Below are positions 1 to 5,574 of a DNA stretch of 5,574 bases, in pieces. The position numbers and the translations under genes were made by a program. The stretch is from Candidatus Cloacimonadota bacterium (GTDB taxonomy: Bacteria; Cloacimonadota; Cloacimonadia; Cloacimonadales; TCS61), in NCBI GenBank assembly GCA_018654125.1, contig JABIME010000095.1, positions 1 through 5,574 on the forward strand, written 5' to 3'. The notes under the pieces are model-generated. The model made no database searches, was not told where the DNA came from, and saw nothing but the letters and a program-made list of their open reading frames with translations. Position 1 is the stretch's first letter; each line of letters starts with the position of its first letter.

Positions 1-523
1 CTTGGAAAAAACTGCTGTGAATTCATTTGATGCAGCTCTGATACAAAAACCTTATTTCGATTATAAAAATTTATATCTGATAAGTTCAAACAAGCTTTAC
101 GTTCTAAATAAAGACCTTGTGCAAATGAAATGGGAAAAGCAATATAGTGAAGGTTTAGTTGATATTGAATTACTTGATGCAAATAGAATTATGGTTCTTA
201 CTAAACAAAACAAAGCAATATGTCTTGCTCGTGACACTGGAAAAGAGATCTGGACCAAACAACTGAAGACTCAGTCAGAAAGAGAGGGAAACTCAATATT
301 CCAAATTTCTTTAAACAAGTACAAGCAGCTTGACAGAAGCATTATATTAACATTTTCAGAAAATGAAATTGAACTAATTGATAATATCACAGGAAATTCT
401 TTAGCTATTTATAATTCAGAATTTAGAATTGATCATTTAAGCAATTTTGATGTACTTGAGAAATGTGTTTATCTTATTGAAAATAACAGAATTAGCAAAA
501 TAGAATTTAAAGTAAAGAGTTAA
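1..523 (+). CDS. PQQ-like beta-propeller repeat protein, 3' part only
   Basis: The frame is open from the left window edge to a TAA at 521-523, so this is the C-terminal part of a longer protein. The TTG at 2-4 is probably internal: no ribosome binding site can be seen and the sequence begins mid-fold. About 173 residues are visible. Counting from that TTG, they form repeated beta-blade units. Residues 24-48 give a Leu-Tyr-rich strand, then KLYVLNKD and a Trp. Residues 63-88 hold the clearest PQQ-type signature, ARDTGKEIW, with the TGxxxW core. Residues about 113-140 are a third, weaker copy (ELIDNITGNSLAIY), and a last strand closes the chain. Such propellers usually act as binding or scaffolding platforms (BamB, PQQ-dependent enzymes), but no catalytic residue can be identified and no specific function is claimed. 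A second in-frame TAA follows the stop directly, and the next gene starts 3 nt later, implying co-transcription. The fold is likely; the role is unknown. Confidence 0.7.
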   Translation, partial: LEKTAVNSFDAALIQKPYFDYKNLYLISSNKLYVLNKDLVQMKWEKQYSEGLVDIELLDANRIMVLTKQNKAICLARDTGKEIWTKQLKTQSEREGNSIFQISLNKYKQLDRSIILTFSENEIELIDNITGNSLAIYNSEFRIDHLSNFDVLEKCVYLIENNRISKIEFKVKS

Positions 524-526
524 TAA

Positions 527-1063
527 ATGACTATAACAAAAGAGTCTTATAACAATGTAAATTTTTGTTTAAAATGTGGGAACGTAATGCTACTCGGTGA
601 TGATAGAGAAGGCAAGATGCGTCCACAGTGTTCAGAATGCGGATGGACGTTCTATAAGAATCCCATCCCTGCTTCAGCTTGCATCATTCTTAATGATAAA
701 AATGAACTAGTTGTAATAAAACGCAAATATGAACCAAATGCTGGTGGTTGGGCATTACCAAGTGGTTATGTAGAAATCGATCAAACCCCAGCTGAATGTG
801 CTGTTGATGAAATGAAAGAAGAGACAGGGCTTGATGGTGAAGTTTTAGTTCAATTAGGTTATGATACAGAGTATTCACCAATATATGAAAAAGTTATCTC
901 ATTTGGTTTTTTAATGAAGATAACAGGAGGTAAGCTTCAGGCTGGAGATGATGCAGTCGAAGCATGTTATGTCAGTTTTGATGAACTTCCCAAGATCGTT
1001 TTCCCATCGCATATAAAATTCATAGGAATTGTTAAGGCATTATATAGCAACGAAAATGATTAG
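527..1063 (+). CDS. Nudix hydrolase with N-terminal zinc ribbon
   Basis: This is a complete 178-residue protein, a normal length for zinc-ribbon Nudix enzymes. Two CxxC pairs (C14/C17 and C35/C38, the second followed by GW) form a zinc ribbon. The Nudix fold follows from about residue 47. The Nudix box is G80-L102, preceded by GGWALPSG, and it keeps the metal-binding core E95, E98, E99 with G101. Two usual box positions differ: Q86 replaces the first Glu and D94 replaces the Arg of REUxEE. The family hydrolyses nucleoside diphosphates linked to another group, such as NAD(H), ADP-ribose or damaged nucleotides, using Mg2+ or Mn2+ in the cytoplasm. The substrate here cannot be read from sequence. 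The ATG at 527 lies 3 nt after the upstream stop, with only a weak GAG-type ribosome binding site at 517-519, so translational coupling to the upstream gene is likely. The TAG stop lies within the left end of the inverted-repeat element that follows. Confidence 0.9.
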   Translation: MTITKESYNNVNFCLKCGNVMLLGDDREGKMRPQCSECGWTFYKNPIPASACIILNDKNELVVIKRKYEPNAGGWALPSGYVEIDQTPAECAVDEMKEETGLDGEVLVQLGYDTEYSPIYEKVISFGFLMKITGGKLQAGDDAVEACYVSFDELPKIVFPSHIKFIGIVKALYSNEND

Positions 1064-1115
1064 CCACGAAGAACACAAAAAACACAATGAGAAGATTCAT
1101 AAAAATTAAATGAAT

Positions 1116-1149
1116 TTTATCCTTAAATAAAAATATAATTAAGGATAAA
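1116..1149. repeat. AT-rich perfect inverted repeat upstream of valS
   Basis: TTTATCCTTAA at 1116-1126 is exactly complementary to TTAAGGATAAA at 1139-1149, giving an 11-bp stem around a 12-nt loop. Only two of the eleven pairs are G-C and no T-run follows, so it would be a poor intrinsic terminator. It could be a protein-binding palindrome (operator) or the core of the surrounding repeat element. The loop contains TATAAT, so a protein bound to both arms would cover a promoter. Confidence 0.6.
1134..1139 (+). promoter_or_regulatory. Candidate -10 box for valS
   Basis: A perfect TATAAT stands 83 nt before the valS start, between the two arms of the palindrome. The best -35 match, ATGAAT at 1110-1115 with an 18-nt spacer, agrees with the TTGACA consensus at only three positions. 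In so AT-rich a spacer the hexamer could arise by chance. If used, transcription would begin near 1146 and leave a leader of about 75 nt. Confidence 0.3.
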
Positions 1150-1222
1150 TTATTAAATCCGTTTTCGCTTCTTTCTTAGTGGAATATAGCGATCTTAGCG
1201 GCTTAACAATAAGGAAATTAAA

Positions 1223-3874
1223 ATGGAAATAAATAAAAGTTACGAACCACAAAAGATTGAAAAAAAATGGTATGAAAATAGCATAAAGAATGGTTATTTC
1301 ACACCAAAGAAAGATAAAAACAAAAAACCATATACTGTTTTAATACCACCACCAAACGTAACCGGAATTCTTCATATGGGTCACGTTCTAAACAACACAC
1401 TTCAAGATGTTATGATTCGCTACAAGCGCATGACAGGTGTTCCAACTTTATGGATACCAGGTGTAGATCATGCAGGCATTGCAACCCAGAATGTTGTTGA
1501 AAAGCAACTGGCTAATGATGGTAAAACACGTCATGATATTGGCAGAGAAAAACTTGTAGATAGAATTTGGGATTGGAAAGAAGAAAAAGGTGGAAGGATT
1601 ATTGAGCAACTTAAACAACTGGGTTGTTCATGTGATTGGACACGTGAAAGATTCACAATGGATGAAGGTCTTTCTGAATCTGTAAAAGAAGTGTTTATTC
1701 AACTCTACGAGAAGGGTCTCATCTACAAAGGCAAACGCATAATAAATTGGTGTCCTCGCTGTGTTACAGCACTTGCAAATGATGAAGTAGATCACAAAGA
1801 TGAAACAGGAAATTTGTGGAATATGAATTATCCCCTTAAAGATGGAAGTGGCTTTATTACAGTTGCTACAACCAGACCAGAAACAATGTTGGGTGATACT
1901 GCTGTTGCTGTTCATCCCGATGATGAAAGGTATAAAGAGTTAATTGGTAAAACTGTAATATTACCATTCATAGAACGTGAAATTCCAATTATTGCAGATG
2001 AATATGTAGAGAAAGATTTTGGCAGTGGTTGTGTTAAAATCACACCGGCTCACGATCCAAACGATTTTGAAGTAGGGCAGAGACACAACTTGGAAAAAAT
2101 CATTATTATGGATGAACACGGAATAATGAATGAAAAAGCTGGAAAGATTTTTGAAGGATTAACAAGATTTGAATGTAGAAAAAAAATAATTGAACAACTA
2201 AAAGAAAAAGATCTTCTCGGAGAGATTGAACCGCATGATTACGCTGTTGGTCATTGTTACAGATGTGACACAGTTATTGAGTCATATCTATCTGACCAAT
2301 GGTTTGTAAAAATGGAACCGATGGCAAAACGAGCTATTGAAGTTGTAAAAAGTGGTGAAGTTCAGCTTCAACCAAAACGCTGGATTAAAGTATATTTACA
2401 TTGGATGGAAAATATTCGCGATTGGTGTATTTCACGTCAGATCTGGTGGGGACACAGAATTCCTGCATACTATTGTGATGAATGTGGAGAATTGATCGTT
2501 GCAAAAGAGACACCTGTTAAATGCAATCAATGCGGGAACACAAAATTTACGCAAGATGAAGATGTGCTTGATACTTGGTTCTCTAGCTGGTTGTGGCCGT
2601 TCAGTACAATGGGTTGGCCAGAAAAAACAGAAGATCTCGATTATTTTCTTCCAACAGATCTTCTTGTTACAGCTCCTGGTATAATCTATCTTTGGGTTGC
2701 AAGAATGATAATGGCAACACTAGAATTCCAAGATAAAATTCCTTTTAAAACTGTTTTACTACACGGTATGGTCTTAGATGAAACCGGAATAAAAATGAGT
2801 AAATCTCTGGGGAATTCTCCAGATCCTATACACATCATTGAGGAATACGGAGCTGATGCGCTGAGATTCAGTATGATCTTTAATACACCTAAAGGTGCTG
2901 ATAGCTATTATTCCAATTCCATTCTAGATATTGGAAGAAATTTTGCTAATAAAATTTGGAACGCTTATCGTTTCATGATGATGAATGTTGAGAAGATTGA
3001 TGGACTTCCTAACAAAGATGAACTTAAATTGGAACTCGCTGATAAATGGATATATAGCAGACTCAATGAAGTTATAAGACTTACACAAAAGAATTATGAA
3101 GAGCTCAGATTAAATGATGCTGCAAACATACTTATGGACTTTATTTGGAAGGAATTCTGCAGTTGGTATTTAGAGCTTTCTAAAGATAGAATTTACAACA
3201 GTGAAGATAAAGAAGGACAGCTTACAGCAAAATATGTTCTACTGGATGTATTCCAAACTTCTATGCGGTTATTGCAACCTATCATGCCATTTATCACTGA
3301 AGAGATCTGGCATGGAATTAAGGAATACTTCCCAATGCCTGAAGAATCACTTGTAATCGCTGAATTCCCAAAAGTGGATAATAATTTTATTGATGAAAAG
3401 ATCGATAAAGACATGACATTAATTCAGGAGACAATAACAGTAATTAGAACTCTGCGTAAACAGGTTAATCTTGCACCAAAAGTAGAGATTGAAATCTTTA
3501 TTAAAGTTGCTACTGATGAGCATATTGAGCTTTTGAAATTATATGAGAATTACTTTTTGAAATTAGCAAAAGTAACGTCTATGAAAGCTGATGTAGATTT
3601 AAAAAAACCAGCTTCATCTATTGCTGCAGTTGTGCAAAACATGGAAGTTTATCTTCCTCTTGAAGGATTAATTGATCTGGATGGAGAAAGAGAGAAGTTC
3701 TCAAAACAGCTTTTAAAACTAGAAAAGGAATTGAAAACTATTTCAGGTAAATTGAATAATACAAAATTTATTGCAAATGCACCTGATGAAATAGTAAAAA
3801 AAGAGAAGGAAAAGTTCTCTGAAATTGAAACGAAAGTTAACAAAACTAAGGAACTTTTAGCTGGTTTGAATTAA
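1223..3874 (+). CDS. valS: Valyl-tRNA synthetase (ValRS)
   Basis: This complete 883-residue class I enzyme charges tRNA-Val with valine using ATP in the cytoplasm. The length is normal for the family. The ATP-binding HIGH motif is HMGH at 51-54 after PPPNVTG. The CP1 editing domain, which removes mischarged threonine, carries TTRPET (216-221) and AHDPNDF (276-282). Four Cys, C177/C180 in WCPRC and C345/C348 in CYRC, can form one zinc site. A second ribbon is C418/C421 with C434/C437. DVLDTWFSSWLWP and KMSKS (524-528) complete the active site. KMSKS continues as LGNSPDP, a variant I associate with Bacteroidetes-type ValRS in place of GNVIDP. The anticodon-binding helical domain follows (about 600-770). 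The last 65 residues or so are the Lys/Glu-rich coiled coil typical of ValRS that contacts tRNA. The ATG at 1223 has an AAGGA site at 1211-1215, 7 nt away. No T-box leader is visible. All catalytic motifs are intact. Confidence 0.98.
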   Translation: MEINKSYEPQKIEKKWYENSIKNGYFTPKKDKNKKPYTVLIPPPNVTGILHMGHVLNNTLQDVMIRYKRMTGVPTLWIPGVDHAGIATQNVVEKQLANDGKTRHDIGREKLVDRIWDWKEEKGGRIIEQLKQLGCSCDWTRERFTMDEGLSESVKEVFIQLYEKGLIYKGKRIINWCPRCVTALANDEVDHKDETGNLWNMNYPLKDGSGFITVATTRPETMLGDTAVAVHPDDERYKELIGKTVILPFIEREIPIIADEYVEKDFGSGCVKITPAHDPNDFEVGQRHNLEKIIIMDEHGIMNEKAGKIFEGLTRFECRKKIIEQLKEKDLLGEIEPHDYAVGHCYRCDTVIESYLSDQWFVKMEPMAKRAIEVVKSGEVQLQPKRWIKVYLHWMENIRDWCISRQIWWGHRIPAYYCDECGELIVAKETPVKCNQCGNTKFTQDEDVLDTWFSSWLWPFSTMGWPEKTEDLDYFLPTDLLVTAPGIIYLWVARMIMATLEFQDKIPFKTVLLHGMVLDETGIKMSKSLGNSPDPIHIIEEYGADALRFSMIFNTPKGADSYYSNSILDIGRNFANKIWNAYRFMMMNVEKIDGLPNKDELKLELADKWIYSRLNEVIRLTQKNYEELRLNDAANILMDFIWKEFCSWYLELSKDRIYNSEDKEGQLTAKYVLLDVFQTSMRLLQPIMPFITEEIWHGIKEYFPMPEESLVIAEFPKVDNNFIDEKIDKDMTLIQETITVIRTLRKQVNLAPKVEIEIFIKVATDEHIELLKLYENYFLKLAKVTSMKADVDLKKPASSIAAVVQNMEVYLPLEGLIDLDGEREKFSKQLLKLEKELKTISGKLNNTKFIANAPDEIVKKEKEKFSEIETKVNKTKELLAGLN

Positions 3875-3882
3875 AATAGTAA

Positions 3883-3913
3883 TGCGGAAGTTGAAATATA
3901 CTTCCGCAATTTT
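3883..3913 (+). terminator. Terminator-like hairpin after valS
   Basis: TGCGGAAGT (3883-3891, arm A) pairs perfectly with ACTTCCGCA (3900-3908, arm B): a 9-bp stem, five of its pairs G-C, with an 8-nt loop. It is followed by ATTTT. The stem begins 9 nt after the valS stop, as expected for an intrinsic terminator. The T-run of only four suggests partial termination, which would let some transcripts continue into the exported-protein gene. Arm B can also pair with a downstream arm C, so this hairpin may be one state of a switch. Confidence 0.6.
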
Positions 3914-3923
3914 GCGGAGGTGA
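3901..3923 (+). promoter_or_regulatory. Strong ribosome binding site inside an alternative hairpin
   Basis: GGAGGTGA at 3916-3923 is a near-perfect Shine-Dalgarno sequence 5 nt before the ATG at 3929, and it decides that start. The stretch CTTCCGCA (3901-3908) can pair with TGCGGAGG (3913-3920, arm C) around a 4-nt loop, forming 8 pairs including one G-U. That would bury most of the Shine-Dalgarno. The same CTTCCGCA is needed by the terminator-like hairpin, so the two folds exclude each other. The pairing is visible in the sequence; the regulatory effect is inferred. Confidence 0.5.
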
Positions 3924-3928
3924 GGATC

Positions 3929-5353
3929 ATGAAAGCAAAAAATTGGTTAGTATTAGTTGTTGTTTTGTTTACATTTGCATGTCAGCAGTTTTCAACATCA
4001 CCAGAAACAAGTTTAGAAGCTCCATCTAATTTAACTTTAGAGCAGATCAGTCTTGAACATATCCAATTAACATGGTCAGATAATAGTTCAGGAGAAGATG
4101 GTTACAGAATAGATAGAAAGATCGGTGATAATGAATGGGAAGAAAACTATAAAATTTTATCGGAAAATGCTACAATACTAATAGATTCTAATTTAGTTTA
4201 TATCAATAATTACTCTTATCGTGTTTCAGCCTATATTAATGATAAGTATTCAGATGTTGTTGAATCTAGTTTAGAATTTTTCTATGAAGACGTTGCATTT
4301 ATCTCCGGAGAAGTAGTTGAAACGTATAATAATTTCCATTCAATTAATCTACTGATTGATCTTTACGATATAAACTGGAATTTAGTTGAAAGAGATTACA
4401 CAGTTTGGTTTAAGATCATCAATGCACCTGAGGATTTTAGTATAAACAACACACTATTTGGAACAGATGATTCGCTTTGTGTTCAATCATATAATGGTCA
4501 TACTTCAGTCTCTTTGAATCCCGGAATTATAGCAGGTATTGTTGGAATTAAAGTATATGTATATAATGCGAATAATGAAGAAATATCAGTCGTAAAATCT
4601 AATATTTTTATTCAATCCGGTATTGCTGAAGATGCATTTTTCCAAATAGGAGGAATTAATTCCGGTGTTAATTTAGGAAATGGTTCATGGGAAGTTGAAT
4701 TATCTGCATTACTACTTGATGATCAAGGGAGTCCTATTTATGATGGAACAGCTATATTCTTCACATTACCAGATAATCCAACTGGAATTTTTATCCAGAA
4801 TTATGTCTACGTGGGCAATGAGAATGCAGGAGGACATAGCATTCCCGGAACCGCCTATACAAAATTAACTTATGATGGTTCCCATACAAATGACACAATT
4901 ACTGTGAATTTAGAAACTGGGATGGGACAGGTATTTGAAAGTGATTTTGTTCTTCCAATCCAATTTCCAACAATAGATATCTCCGCAGTACCGCTTCATG
5001 TAGATTGGTGGAGTATACCTCCAGATCCCCAGTACAAATCAACCGAGATTAGAATCACATTATTGGATGGTCAGAATAATCCTATAGATAATCAGATGAT
5101 TGTTTTTTCTTCCTCTCTAGGGAATCCTTTAGAACCAACTCCACCAGACACAGGAGATCCTTATACTGGACTTACAGGTGTAGTTGATGAAGAGCATGGC
5201 ATATTAAATAAAGAGGTGGAATTCTTTTATCAAGAATGTCCTCCACCAGTTCCGATGCCACCAGGAACAACTACCTGTACAATTACTGCACAAGTATTAG
5301 CAACTAGTGTATCTGAAACGATTACAGTTATTTTAAGAAGATATTATGAATAA
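3929..5353 (+). CDS. Exported FN3 / Ig-like repeat protein, probable lipoprotein
   Basis: I start this at the ATG at 3929, not the in-frame GTG at 3920, because the GTG lies inside the Shine-Dalgarno GGAGGTGA. The ATG also gives a clean signal peptide. The product has 474 residues. Residues 1-17 are Lys followed by a hydrophobic core (WLVLVVVLF), ending FTFA before C18, a lipoprotein-type cleavage site though with a weak lipobox (Thr at -3, Phe at -2). Residues 31-114 look like a fibronectin type III domain: APSNLT, LTWSDNSSGEDGY, then YSYRVSAY. Three Ig-like, Big_1/invasin-type repeats follow (about 121-228, 231-345, 347-474), recognised by related cores at 145-161, 262-278 and 378-393. C437 and C450 flank a Pro-rich loop and could form a disulfide. 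No enzymatic motif is seen. It is probably a surface or periplasmic adhesion or binding protein; the partner is unknown. Confidence 0.75.
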   Translation: MKAKNWLVLVVVLFTFACQQFSTSPETSLEAPSNLTLEQISLEHIQLTWSDNSSGEDGYRIDRKIGDNEWEENYKILSENATILIDSNLVYINNYSYRVSAYINDKYSDVVESSLEFFYEDVAFISGEVVETYNNFHSINLLIDLYDINWNLVERDYTVWFKIINAPEDFSINNTLFGTDDSLCVQSYNGHTSVSLNPGIIAGIVGIKVYVYNANNEEISVVKSNIFIQSGIAEDAFFQIGGINSGVNLGNGSWEVELSALLLDDQGSPIYDGTAIFFTLPDNPTGIFIQNYVYVGNENAGGHSIPGTAYTKLTYDGSHTNDTITVNLETGMGQVFESDFVLPIQFPTIDISAVPLHVDWWSIPPDPQYKSTEIRITLLDGQNNPIDNQMIVFSSSLGNPLEPTPPDTGDPYTGLTGVVDEEHGILNKEVEFFYQECPPPVPMPPGTTTCTITAQVLATSVSETITVILRRYYE

Positions 5354-5379
5354 ATATTTCAAATTATCATTGTTTTATT

Positions 5380-5385
5380 AGGAGG
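5380..5385 (+). promoter_or_regulatory. Ribosome binding site of the last gene
   Basis: AGGAGG at 5380-5385 lies 4 nt before the ATG at 5390 and is the main support for a gene start here. The 36-nt spacer from the previous stop contains no hairpin, so the two genes are probably on one transcript. Confidence 0.75.
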
Positions 5386-5389
5386 AACT

Positions 5390-5574
5390 ATGGTAGACAA
5401 GAAAGACGAAGTTAAAGAAGAAATTGAAGTTACAGTTGAGCAGGAAGAAAATTTTACAGATGATCAGAAAAAATTAAAGTTCTATGGTAAATTAAGAAAT
5501 AAGATACACAAATTAGCTGTTGATAAAGGAGGAAACAAGGCTGGTGAATTTACTGAATATATTCTTGCTTTGCC
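5390..5574 (+). CDS. YkvA/DUF1232-like protein, 5' end only
   Basis: An open frame runs from the ATG at 5390 to the right window edge, giving 61 full codons. Residues 2-28 are highly charged (Lys/Glu/Asp-rich) with no signal peptide. Residues 29-62 read KLKFYGKLRNKIHKL, then KGGNKAGEFTEYILALP. This amphipathic stretch ending in a YILxLP motif resembles the region just before the membrane-associated DUF1232 (YkvA) domain, where I expect a 'PDLFxLLxRLxxDPRVP' type continuation. That assignment rests on recall of the family pattern and the diagnostic domain lies outside the window, so it is tentative. The family's biochemical function is not established. The strong ribosome binding site and the 36-nt distance from the exported-protein gene support an operon with it. 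The open frame could instead belong to an unrelated charged cytoplasmic protein. Confidence 0.6.
   Translation, partial: MVDKKDEVKEEIEVTVEQEENFTDDQKKLKFYGKLRNKIHKLAVDKGGNKAGEFTEYILAL

Larger units (their letters stand above)
1059..1206. repeat. Palindromic intergenic element with degenerate 9-nt units
   Basis: The spacer between the Nudix gene and valS is organised, not random. On the left, three 9-nt units run in tandem: CCACGAAGA (1064-1072), ACACAAAAA (1073-1081) and ACACAATGA (1082-1090). On the right, related units appear in reverse orientation: TCTTAGTGG (1174-1182), ATATAGCGA (1184-1192) and TCTTAGCGG (1193-1201). The outer ends are imperfect inverted repeats: TTAGCCACGAAGA at 1060-1072 resembles the reverse complement of 1193-1206, TTAAGCCGCTAAGA. 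A separate perfect 11-bp palindrome lies in the centre. I recall similar CCACGAAGR-ACACGAAGR strings between genes in other environmental bacteria, which would make this a decayed copy of a dispersed element. It has no coding capacity. Whether it is mobile, or regulatory for its neighbours, is unknown. Confidence 0.5.

Noticed and set aside
2..4. TTG as the true start of the propeller gene
   Set aside because: It is the first possible codon after the window edge and no ribosome binding site can be seen; the fold appears to be entered midway.
690..881. Minus-strand 63-codon open frame over the Nudix box
   Set aside because: It is antisense to a conserved catalytic region and its translation is low-complexity, rich in His and Leu; a shadow of the real gene.
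1116..1149. Intrinsic terminator of the Nudix gene
   Set aside because: The stem has only two G-C pairs and no T-run follows; an operator or repeat core is more plausible.
1064..1222. T-box riboswitch leader for valS
   Set aside because: No T-box sequence of the AGGGTGGNACCGCG type and no terminator lie upstream of valS, and the spacer is too short for a full T-box.
1628..1915. Minus-strand 95-codon open frame inside valS
   Set aside because: It lies wholly within strongly conserved ValRS coding sequence, its translation shows no recognisable domain, and there is no sign of its own expression signals.
3872..3877. TAAAAT as a -10 box for the exported-protein gene
   Set aside because: It is one mismatch from consensus but has no -35 at 16-18 nt and overlaps the valS stop codon; too weak to list.
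3920..3928. GTG start giving three extra residues on the exported protein
   Set aside because: The GTG is part of the Shine-Dalgarno GGAGGTGA itself. The ATG at 3929 has correct spacing and gives a normal signal peptide.
4680..4868. Plus-strand 62-codon open frame inside the exported-protein gene
   Set aside because: It is a shifted-frame shadow of the Ig-like repeat region, with no ribosome binding site or recognisable domain.

Overview
The window is AT-rich (about two-thirds A+T by eye) and every gene reads on the + strand, with short spacers and Shine-Dalgarno sites. It suggests a Gram-negative-type bacterium of the Fibrobacteres-Chlorobi-Bacteroidetes superphylum. The pointers are a ValRS whose KMSKS loop continues as GNSPDP, a secreted FN3 plus Ig-like protein with a lipoprotein-type leader, and a style I associate with Cloacimonadota-like genomes. 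That placement is inference (moderate to low confidence); no marker here settles it.

Layout: (1) 1-523 holds the 3' end of a gene for a PQQ/beta-propeller-like protein, cut by the left window edge. (2) 527-1063 encodes a Nudix hydrolase with an N-terminal zinc ribbon, starting 3 nt after the previous stop and so probably in the same operon. (3) 1059-1206 is an unusual spacer. Two sets of degenerate 9-nt units, in inverted orientation, flank an AT-rich 11-bp palindrome whose loop holds a perfect TATAAT. (4) 1223-3874 encodes a complete valyl-tRNA synthetase. (5) 3883-3923 has three related arms (A, B, C) that can fold in two mutually exclusive ways: a terminator-like hairpin, or a hairpin hiding the next gene's ribosome binding site. 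(6) 3929-5353 encodes an exported protein with one FN3 domain and three tandem Ig-like repeats of about 116 residues. (7) 5390 to the window end is the start of a gene whose product resembles the N-terminal part of YkvA/DUF1232 proteins.

The genes do not form one obvious pathway. The propeller and Nudix genes look like the tail of one transcription unit. valS is a housekeeping gene behind its own candidate promoter. The exported protein and the last gene look like a second pair. The most interesting signals are non-coding: the palindromic 9-nt-repeat element before valS and the A/B/C hairpin switch after it. I see no CRISPR array, tRNA, rRNA, transposase or phage gene.
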